Part shown: positions 28,361 to 34,202 of the stretch, piece by piece
How the letters are laid out: the number at the start of each line of letters is the position of its first letter
Numbering within the stretch: the stretch's first letter is position 1
Assembly (NCBI GenBank): GCA_035440445.1
Contig: DAORMJ010000003.1
Span: forward strand, 1 to 64,000
DNA from: Ga0077548 sp035440445
GTDB taxonomy: Bacteria; Pseudomonadota; Alphaproteobacteria; Rhizobiales; Xanthobacteraceae
DNA: 64,000 nt
Direction of reading: 5' to 3'
Position numbers and translations under genes: made by a program
Notes under the pieces: generated by a model
The model's database searches: none
Told to the model about the DNA's origin: nothing
What the model saw: the letters and a program-made list of their open reading frames with translations, nothing else

Positions 28361-28855
28361 TTACCGCGCGGCGCGCAGACGAAGCTCGGTCACGCCGGCT
28401 GCGATGTTGAGGCCGGTCTGCCCCTGCACCGAGATCGGCTGCAAGGCGACCGTGCGATTGTTGCCGCCGATCAGCACGTTCGCGCCAAGACCGACCGCAA
28501 TGGTTGCTTCCGCGCCGGCACCGACATAGTCGCCCGCAAGTGCGGCAACGGGGCGTGACGTCGGTGCGAACACGTTCCAGACCATCTGGCCCTGCGCGGT
28601 AGCGCCGATATCGAGGCCGAACTTGTTGATCATGCCGACATAGACTTCCGGCCGGCTATTGTTGTCGGCGGGAATGAACTGGCACGTGACTTCTTTCTGC
28701 GAGCCGATGATGAGGCCGAGGCCGCCGGAGACGTCGCAGTTCAACACGCCGGCCTGTACGCGCTCGGTGGACTGCGCCGAAGCCGGCGATGGAGCCATCG
28801 CGAAAAGAGAAAGGGCACCTGCTGCGCCGAGCAATGCGCGCTTGATCGTGGTCAT
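28361..28855 (-). CDS. exported DUF992 protein
   Basis: 164 aa from the ATG at 28855 with a strong AGGAGG. Signal peptide (RALLGAAGALSLFAMAPSPASA, cleaved before QSTERVQAG). The mature part matches DUF992: VQAGVLNCDVSGGLGLIIGSQKEVTCQF (with a Cys pair) and YVGMINKFGLDIGATAQGQMVW. A periplasmic protein of unknown role, common in Rhizobiales. Confidence 0.82.
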   Translation of the reverse strand: MTTIKRALLGAAGALSLFAMAPSPASAQSTERVQAGVLNCDVSGGLGLIIGSQKEVTCQFIPADNNSRPEVYVGMINKFGLDIGATAQGQMVWNVFAPTSRPVAALAGDYVGAGAEATIAVGLGANVLIGGNNRTVALQPISVQGQTGLNIAAGVTELRLRAAR

Positions 28856-28880
28856 GCGTAACCTCCTGTTGGACAAGAAA

Positions 28881-28905
28881 GCACTCCCCGCCGCGCGGGG
28901 AGTGC
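28881..28905 (-). terminator. hairpin terminator after the DUF1328 gene
   Basis: GCACTCCCC / GGGGAGTGC 9-bp stem followed on the minus strand by TTTCTT, between the DUF1328 and DUF992 genes. Confidence 0.65.
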
Positions 28906-28924
28906 GAAAGCCGTTTGAAAACGC

Positions 28925-29104
28925 TTACGGTACGTTCGGCGAGCGGCCGCGAACGAGGCCGACCACGGCCGAGATCGCGAACAGAATGATCGCGACGAAG
29001 AAGATAATCTTCGCGAATTCGAATGCGGTGCCGGCAATGGCGCCGAAACCGAGCAGACCTGCGATCAGTGCGATGACGAGAAAAGTGATTGCCCAGCCGA
29101 TCAT
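28925..29104 (-). CDS. DUF1328 small membrane protein
   Basis: 59 aa, two TM helices (MIGWAITFLVIALIAGLLGF, then FAKIIFFVAIILFAISAVVGL), the hallmark of the DUF1328/YtjA family. ATG at 29104 with CCGGAGG 9 nt upstream. These tiny proteins are often induced by envelope or general stress; here it sits 81 bp downstream of ecfG on the same strand, so it may be part of the general stress regulon. Confidence 0.88.
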   Translation of the reverse strand: MIGWAITFLVIALIAGLLGFGAIAGTAFEFAKIIFFVAIILFAISAVVGLVRGRSPNVP

Positions 29105-29160
29105 GATTTTCCTCCGGTTTTAACTTGCTGGCGCGAGGCGCGCCGTCCGGAGATCAACCG

Positions 29161-29190
29161 GGTAGTGCGGTGATTTGTTCCCGCACTACC
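29161..29190 (-). terminator. hairpin at the 3' end of ecfG
   Basis: GGTAGTGCGG / CCGCACTACC, a perfect 10-bp stem that includes the ecfG stop codon (29186-29188). No T run follows on the minus strand, so it may stabilise the 3' end or attenuate rather than terminate fully. Confidence 0.5.
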
Positions 29191-29734
29191 TGCGTTCGTT
29201 GGCGGCCATCACGGCACGCGTGTTGTGGTCGGGGCCGAAGTCTTCGGCCGACTTCACGTCGAGTTCGTTCGCAAGCCGGTTGCGGGCGCGGTTGACGCGG
29301 CTCTTGATCGTGCCGACCGCGCAGCCGCAGATCGCCGCCGCTTCTTCGTAAGAGAAGCCCGATGCGCCGACGAGGATCAGCGCTTCGCGCTGGTCGGACG
29401 GCAGCTTGTCGAGTGCTGCGCGCAGCTCTTTGTATTCGAGCTTGCTCGTCTGTTCGGGCTGCGCGATCAGGCTTTCGGTATAGTGCCCGTCGGCATCCTC
29501 CACCTCGCGGCGGCGTTTGCGGTATTCCGAGCGGAAGCGGTTGCGCAGGATCGTGAAGAGCCACGCCTGCATGTTGGTGCCCGGCTCGAACGAGTCGATA
29601 TTCGCAATCGCGCGCATCAAGGTTTCCTGCACGAGATCGTCCGCGCGATCGACGTTGCCGCTGAGCGAAATCGCGAAGGCGCGAAGCTTGGGCACAACCG
29701 CGAGGATCGTTTGCATGGTCGCCGGGTCTGTCAT
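29186..29734 (-). CDS. ecfG: general stress response sigma factor EcfG
   Basis: 182 aa ECF sigma factor. Region 2: LRAFAISLSGNVDRADDLVQETLMRAIANIDSFEPGTNMQAWLFTILRN; region 4: LPSDQREALILVGASGFSYEEAAAICGCAVGTIKSRVNRARNRLA. Sequence and setting (nepR directly upstream, phyR divergent) identify sigma-EcfG, which drives the alphaproteobacterial general stress regulon. Its ATG overlaps the nepR stop (TAATG), so synthesis of sigma and anti-sigma is coupled. Confidence 0.94.
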   Translation of the reverse strand: MTDPATMQTILAVVPKLRAFAISLSGNVDRADDLVQETLMRAIANIDSFEPGTNMQAWLFTILRNRFRSEYRKRRREVEDADGHYTESLIAQPEQTSKLEYKELRAALDKLPSDQREALILVGASGFSYEEAAAICGCAVGTIKSRVNRARNRLANELDVKSAEDFGPDHNTRAVMAANERR

Positions 29735-29970
29735 TAGCGCGACTCCTCTTCCGTTTTTGGAGCGCCGCCTTGCGCGCCATCCAATCTCTTCAGAAGGTCC
29801 ACGAAACGGTCCGGTACACCCTGGTCCACCACGTCGTCGTACATGGAGCGCAGTTGTTGGCCGATCTTTGCCTGGATCTGGCGGTCTAGCCCCCCGGATT
29901 TGGGCTTGGCTGCTCCCGCAACGGTTTCACTGGTCATATTCGGTTCCGGTCCTTTAGACTTTTGCGTCAT
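29734..29970 (-). CDS. nepR: anti-sigma factor NepR
   Basis: 78 aa from the ATG at 29970. The NepR core IGQQLRSMYDDVVDQGVPDRFVDLLKRLD (about residues 37-65) is clear, with disordered charged ends. NepR holds EcfG inactive; phosphorylated PhyR titrates NepR away. Preceded by a sigma-EcfG promoter at 30017-30041, giving positive feedback. Confidence 0.93.
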   Translation of the reverse strand: MTQKSKGPEPNMTSETVAGAAKPKSGGLDRQIQAKIGQQLRSMYDDVVDQGVPDRFVDLLKRLDGAQGGAPKTEEESR

Positions 29971-30016
29971 TTCTACTTCCCACCCCATGCACCTGCCCCG
30001 GCTGGTGACCCTCTAT

Positions 30017-30041
30017 AACCCCCGGGATCGAAGGGGGTTCC
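30017..30041 (-). promoter_or_regulatory. sigma-EcfG promoter of nepR-ecfG
   Basis: Minus strand GGAAC (30041-30037), 17-bp spacer, GTT (30019-30017), matching the EcfG consensus GGAAC-N16/17-(C)GTT. It lies 47 bp before the nepR start. Confidence 0.88.
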
Positions 30042-30048
30042 GCGCGGT

Positions 30049-30073
30049 GGAACTTTTCTTCTGGCGGGGGGTT
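30049..30073 (+). promoter_or_regulatory. sigma-EcfG promoter of phyR
   Basis: GGAAC (30049-30053), 17-bp spacer, GTT (30071-30073), 38 bp before the phyR GTG. Only 7 bp separate it from the divergent nepR promoter. Confidence 0.88.
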
Positions 30074-30111
30074 AGTGTTGGGAATTATGCTGGGAACAAG
30101 GGAGGGCCATA

Positions 30112-30918
30112 GTGTCCCTATCGCAGACGATTGCGCCTCATTTGCCATTTCTACGCCGGTACGCCCGTGCCCTGACGGGCAGCCAGCAGTCCGGTGACGC
30201 CTATGTGGCGGCCGTGCTGGAAGTCCTGATCGAGGATCCTTCCGCGCTCGAAACCGAAGACGATCCGCGCGTGGGTCTGTACCGGACCTTCACGAAGCTA
30301 TGGAATTCCATGGCGGTGAACGGCGCGACTGATCCCGGCTCGAAGAAACTCCCCGCCGAGCAGCGCATCACCCAGATCACCCCGCGTCCGCGGCAGGCGT
30401 TCCTGCTGATTGCGCTCGAAGGCTTCAACGAAGCCGATGCGGCGCGCGTGCTCGATGTCGATGTGCCCACCATCCGCCAGTTGATGGAAGGCGCGGGCCG
30501 CGAGCTTGCCTCCGAAATCGCGACCGACGTGCTCATCATCGAGGACGAGCCGCTGATCGCGATGGATATCGAAGGCCTTGTCGAGAATCTCGGCCATGGC
30601 GTCATCGGCATCGCCCGCACGCATGCCGAAGCGATTCAGATCGCGAAGCAGCAGCAGCCCGGCCTCATCCTCGCCGATATCCAGTTGGCCGACGGCAGTT
30701 CGGGTCTGGATGCCGTGAACGAATTGCTGAAATCATTCGATACGCCGGTGATCTTCATCACCGCTTATCCGGAGCGCTTCCTGACCGGCGAGCGGCCGGA
30801 GCCGGCTTTCCTCATTCCGAAGCCGTACCAGCCCGCGACCGTGTCGGCGGTCATCAGTCAGGCCTTGTTCTTCCAGAACAAGGCGCAAGGCAAAGACCCG
30901 CAGCAGGCGGTAGGCTGA
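30112..30918 (+). CDS. phyR: response regulator PhyR (anti-anti-sigma factor)
   Basis: 268 aa with GTG start. Residues 1-130 mimic an ECF sigma factor (degenerate region 2 and region 4, TPRPRQAFLLIALEGFNEADAARVLDVDVPTIRQLM). Residues 138-255 are a receiver domain with acidic pocket EDE (144-146), phospho-acceptor Asp189 in LILADIQLADGSSG, Thr in FITAYPE and Lys in IPKPY. On phosphorylation the sigma-like domain binds NepR and frees EcfG. Confidence 0.95.
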   Translation: MSLSQTIAPHLPFLRRYARALTGSQQSGDAYVAAVLEVLIEDPSALETEDDPRVGLYRTFTKLWNSMAVNGATDPGSKKLPAEQRITQITPRPRQAFLLIALEGFNEADAARVLDVDVPTIRQLMEGAGRELASEIATDVLIIEDEPLIAMDIEGLVENLGHGVIGIARTHAEAIQIAKQQQPGLILADIQLADGSSGLDAVNELLKSFDTPVIFITAYPERFLTGERPEPAFLIPKPYQPATVSAVISQALFFQNKAQGKDPQQAVG

Positions 30919-30925
30919 CGCAGAC

Positions 30926-30960
30926 AAAAAGCCCCGGAGATTGTTTCTCCGGGGCTTCTT
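30926..30960. terminator. bidirectional terminator between phyR and csbD
   Basis: AAGCCCCGGAGA / TCTCCGGGGCTT 12-bp stem with TTGTT loop; CTTTT follows on the plus strand and TTTTT on the minus strand, serving both convergent genes. Confidence 0.9.
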
Positions 30961-30979
30961 TTCCTCTTCTAGCCAGGCG

Positions 30980-31180
30980 TCAGTTGATCTTGCCCAGCCA
31001 GGTGTCGATGTCCTTCTCGGCTTGCTCTTTGGCAATGCCGTAGCGTTCCTGGATACGGCCAGAGAGTTGCTTGCGATTTCCTTCGATCTTGTCGAGGTCA
31101 TCGTTCGTGAGGTTGCCCCACTGCTCCTGAACCTTGCCCTTGAACTGCGTCCAGTTTCCTTCGATGCGATCCCAATTCAT
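30980..31180 (-). CDS. csbD: CsbD family stress protein
   Basis: 66 aa. MNWDRIEGNWTQFKGKVQEQWGNLTNDDL followed by IEGNRKQLSGRIQERYGIAKEQAEKDIDTW is the complete CsbD fold, a small cytosolic helical protein. In Bacillus it belongs to the sigma-B regulon and in alphaproteobacteria to the EcfG regulon. Here a sigma-EcfG promoter (31238-31262) precedes it by 57 bp. Confidence 0.92.
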   Translation of the reverse strand: MNWDRIEGNWTQFKGKVQEQWGNLTNDDLDKIEGNRKQLSGRIQERYGIAKEQAEKDIDTWLGKIN

Positions 31181-31237
31181 TGCCGAACTCCTCGTTGCGT
31201 TTGTGTTTGTCGGGGTTGGCGGATGTGCCGATGCGTA

Positions 31238-31262
31238 AACACGTCATGCGCCACTGCGTTCC
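31238..31262 (-). promoter_or_regulatory. sigma-EcfG promoter of csbD
   Basis: Minus strand GGAAC (31262-31258), 17-bp spacer, GTT (31240-31238). The only gene downstream on this strand is csbD. Confidence 0.85.
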
Positions 31263-31280
31263 CGCGACGAAGACGCTTGA

Positions 31281-31371
31281 AAAAAATTCGGACGCAGAAA
31301 GCGTTTCGCTTTCTGCGTCCGTTTACAACCGGCCATGTTACGGGGGAGGGCTGGTGGGTGGCCGGTCGCAC
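31281..31371 (-). ncRNA. candidate sigma-EcfG-dependent small RNA with C-rich loop
   Basis: A sigma-EcfG promoter (31378-31402) fires into a stretch with no reading frame that ends about 90 nt later in a perfect 13-bp hairpin (GGACGCAGAAAGC / GCTTTCTGCGTCC, loop 5 nt, 31290-31320) followed by GAATTTTTT. Within the predicted transcript ACCGGCCA pairs with TGGCCGGT (31366-31359 with 31335-31328), holding a 23-nt loop that contains CCCTCCCCC, complementary to Shine-Dalgarno sequences. This layout (5' C-rich stem-loop, 3' terminator, GSR promoter) recalls GsrN of Caulobacter and the CCUCC-loop RNAs of alphaproteobacteria; homology is not shown. The 5' end is estimated from promoter geometry. Confidence 0.72.
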
Positions 31372-31377
31372 GGTGAA

Positions 31378-31402
31378 AACCCGGAGGCGAGCGCATTGTT
31401 CC
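31378..31402 (-). promoter_or_regulatory. sigma-EcfG promoter of the candidate small RNA
   Basis: Minus strand GGAAC (31402-31398), 17-bp spacer, GTT (31380-31378). No open frame starts within the following 110 bp on this strand before the terminator. Confidence 0.82.
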
Positions 31403-31572
31403 CTGCGGGTGAAAATCGCCGGAAGGTTCGCATGACACGAAAAATTGTGCGCAGGAATGAATACGTCGCGAAGAATGTCGCTTCGCGCCATGAAACATTC
31501 CTGCAATGTTATCGTTACATCCGTAGAATCCGGTTTGCGCGCAAGCGCTTGGTGGGCAGGGACGACTAGAGA

Positions 31573-33441
31573 ATGGACGGCGTGTTTGCCTGGCTTGCGC
31601 AAATAGGGAATGCAATTCCTGCAGAGGCTGCATTCTGGAGGCAAACGCCTTCCAAAGCCGCGCTCGCAATTGCGACCTGGGCCGCAGCGCTCACGTATTT
31701 CCTGATCCCCGCGGGTATCATCTGGGCCGCATGGCGCCGACCGGATCTGCCGCTGCTCACGCGCTTTCTTGCGGCCGCGCTGTTCCTGCTCTCGTTTGTT
31801 TTCGCGGTCTGGCAGTTGTCGCTGCCGATGGGCCGCGCGTTTCAGTTTTCCACGCCCGATGCGCTTGCCGCGACCAGTGTCGTGGCCGGTCTCATTTGGA
31901 TGATCCTGCTCTGGATGCTGTTCAGCCGGGTGGTCAGCGTGCCGGGAGCGGCCTCTTTGATCGCCGATCGCAAGGCTGCTGAAAAAGAACTCCTGCAGGA
32001 GCGCGCACGCGCGGAAGAAGCGGTCCGTCTGCGCGCGCAGCTCGAAAACACGCTGGTCGAAAAAACCGGCGAGCTCGCGCAGGTATCGAGCCGGCTCGAT
32101 ACCTGTCTTCGTGGCGCGAAAGTGTATCTGTTCTCGCAGGATCGCGATTTGCGCTACGTCGGCGTCTTCGGTCCGCGCGGCGAAGATGCGAGCACGCAAA
32201 TGCTCGGCCGTAGCGACGACGAAATATTGGTAGCGCCGGAGCGCGACGCCATTACCGCGATCAAGCGCAAGGTGATCGAAAGCGGCAACACGTCCGAGAT
32301 CGAAGCCTGGTATGACATGCCCGAAGGGCGCGTGCTGTTCTCGCTTCATATCGAAGCCATGCGGGATGTGGACGGAAATGTAACGGGCTTGCGCTGTGCG
32401 GCCGCAGACATCACCCGCATTCGTCTCCTCGAAGCCGAGCAGCGGCGGCTTGCGGAAGAGCTTCGCAATGCGCTTCATCGCTATGAAATTGCGCTGCGTG
32501 GCTCGAACGTCACGGTTTTCACGCAGGATCCCGATCTGCGTTACACCTCGATCAGCAATTCTTTTCTCGGCCGCCGTGTCGATCAGATCGTCGGTCTGAC
32601 CGATGCCGAAGTCGTGCCGCCGCAGGACCGCGACGCGGTGATCGAACTGAAGCAGCGCGCGCTTTCCGGCGGCGAGCCCGTCGATGCCGAGCTTCGTCTG
32701 AAAGGGTTGTCGGCGACGCGTTGGTTCGATTTCCACGTGGAGCCGCTCCGCGATGCCGAAGGAAAGGTCGCGGGCCTCACCTGTGCCGCGGTCGATATCA
32801 CTGAGCGCAAGGCCGGCGAGGATCACCTGCGTCTTCTGATGCGGGAATTGACGCATCGCTCGAAGAATCTGCTCGCCGTCATCCAGGCGCTTGCGCGGCA
32901 GACCTCGCGCCATGCCGGCTCGATCGAGAGCTTTCTGGACGAGTTCAGCGCGCGCTTGCAGGCCTTGTCCCGCTCGCATGATCTTCTCGTGCAGGAAGAG
33001 TGGCATTCGGTGTCGCTGCGCGATCTCGCACGCTCGCAGCTCGGTCATTACCTCGACAGCGAGCAGCCGCGCATCGGCGTCGAAGGGCCCAACGTCCATC
33101 TGAAGCCGGAGGCAGCGCAAGGTCTTGGACTTGCGCTGCACGAGCTTGCGGTGAACGCCGCGAAATACGGTGCGCTTTCCAATCCAGCGGGCCGCGTCGA
33201 TCTCTCGTGGGATCGCGATCCGGAAGGCGACGGCATCGTCATCCGCTGGCTCGAGCGCGGCGGGCCCAAAGTCGAACATCCGAAAAAGCATGGCTTCGGC
33301 ACGCTCGCGATCCAGCGCAATCTTTCCCGCGCTCTCGAAGCCGATGTTGATCTGAATTTTGCCGAGGAGGGCGTTTCCTGCACCATCACGGTGCCCGCGC
33401 AGCACCTTTTCATGCCCGCGGCGGCGCCTGCAGAAACCTAG
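31573..33441 (+). CDS. PAS-containing HisKA_2/HWE-type sensor kinase, candidate PhyK-type GSR kinase
   Basis: 622 aa. Four hydrophobic segments (about 20-120), a coiled coil (130-180), two PAS domains (about 185-285 and 305-410, each ending in CAA-DIT), then a HisKA_2 box RELTHRSKNLLAVIQALARQTSRH with His428, and an HWE-like ATPase with LALHELAVNAAKYGALS and HGFGTLAIQRNLSRAL. Kinases of this class phosphorylate PhyR in other alphaproteobacteria. Position beside phyR and before an EcfG promoter supports that role, but the partner is inferred. Confidence 0.85.
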   Translation: MDGVFAWLAQIGNAIPAEAAFWRQTPSKAALAIATWAAALTYFLIPAGIIWAAWRRPDLPLLTRFLAAALFLLSFVFAVWQLSLPMGRAFQFSTPDALAATSVVAGLIWMILLWMLFSRVVSVPGAASLIADRKAAEKELLQERARAEEAVRLRAQLENTLVEKTGELAQVSSRLDTCLRGAKVYLFSQDRDLRYVGVFGPRGEDASTQMLGRSDDEILVAPERDAITAIKRKVIESGNTSEIEAWYDMPEGRVLFSLHIEAMRDVDGNVTGLRCAAADITRIRLLEAEQRRLAEELRNALHRYEIALRGSNVTVFTQDPDLRYTSISNSFLGRRVDQIVGLTDAEVVPPQDRDAVIELKQRALSGGEPVDAELRLKGLSATRWFDFHVEPLRDAEGKVAGLTCAAVDITERKAGEDHLRLLMRELTHRSKNLLAVIQALARQTSRHAGSIESFLDEFSARLQALSRSHDLLVQEEWHSVSLRDLARSQLGHYLDSEQPRIGVEGPNVHLKPEAAQGLGLALHELAVNAAKYGALSNPAGRVDLSWDRDPEGDGIVIRWLERGGPKVEHPKKHGFGTLAIQRNLSRALEADVDLNFAEEGVSCTITVPAQHLFMPAAAPAET

Positions 33442-33465
33442 GAACCTTCTGCGTCAACCCGCGTT
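33441..33465 (+). promoter_or_regulatory. sigma-EcfG promoter of the 33537 gene
   Basis: GGAAC (33441-33445) directly at the kinase stop codon, 17-bp spacer, GTT (33463-33465); 71 bp before the start of the exported protein gene. Confidence 0.82.
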
Positions 33466-33536
33466 TTATTGGGTAGAAACGCCCCAATTTCGGGGCTTCC
33501 CTCAAGGATTTTGATCCGGGATGCGGGAGAGGTTCC

Positions 33537-34064
33537 ATGTTGCGCAAAGCTTCCGGCCTTGCCGGCGCGGTTGCCGCCGGTGCCCTTCTTACGGCTGCAC
33601 TGGTTAGCGCCGGCTTTAGTCCGCTCGAACACGAGCGTACACTCTCCGCGCCGACGCAGAGCGCGCAGATCAATCGCAATGCCAAAACCGATGCCATGGC
33701 CAAGGTGGCCAACAATGTCGCGCCGCGCCGCATCACCAGCGTCGAGGTCGTTGGTGTTGAAGATGCGGCGATCGTCTATCGCGATCGCGACGGAAATATT
33801 CTGTTCAAGACCGATCCGGTTTCGAACGTTACGGTCGTGACCAAAGGCGTTGTCCTGCCTGAAGTGACGATCCGCGAACTCGCGAATTCGGAAGTGCAGC
33901 TGGTGCCGGTCGACAGCATTCGTCCGACCTTGAGCCCGACCGCTCCGGGCGATGGTTGCGAATCGTCCGTGACCGCGCACACAGCCGGTGAAGAGCTGGC
34001 ACGCGTCCCGAGCCGCTGCATTACGCAGCTCGGAAACCCCTTCAGCTTTGCCTCGCTCGATTGA
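33537..34064 (+). CDS. exported or membrane-anchored hypothetical protein, predicted GSR member
   Basis: 175 aa with an N-terminal hydrophobic segment (LAGAVAAGALLTAALVSAGF), possibly an uncleaved anchor. The soluble part has a beta-rich middle (RRITSVEVVGVEDAAIVYRDRDGNILFKTDPVSNVTVVTKGV) and two Cys near the end (DGCESS, PSRCIT). I do not recognise a family. The sigma-EcfG promoter upstream predicts stress induction. Confidence 0.75.
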   Translation: MLRKASGLAGAVAAGALLTAALVSAGFSPLEHERTLSAPTQSAQINRNAKTDAMAKVANNVAPRRITSVEVVGVEDAAIVYRDRDGNILFKTDPVSNVTVVTKGVVLPEVTIRELANSEVQLVPVDSIRPTLSPTAPGDGCESSVTAHTAGEELARVPSRCITQLGNPFSFASLD

Positions 34065-34202
34065 GCGGCTAAGCGGATGAAGAAACTAGTGTTAGCGCCG
34101 CATTCGCGGCGCTTTCGCCACGTGTGTATCATGAAGTGCGTATCTTGCGCCGGGTAGCGTCGGCACGAGCGAGGCTTTACGGCGCGGGAATTGGGGGTCC
34201 GT

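Noticed and set aside
29156..29181. GGAAC-N18-GTT before the DUF1328 gene
   Set aside because: The spacer is 18 bp instead of 16-17 and the element lies in the ecfG 3' hairpin; too weak to call an EcfG promoter.
31177..33405. 742-codon minus-strand frame opposite the PAS kinase
   Set aside because: Shadow of the kinase gene; it would also run through the candidate sRNA, its terminator and two promoters.
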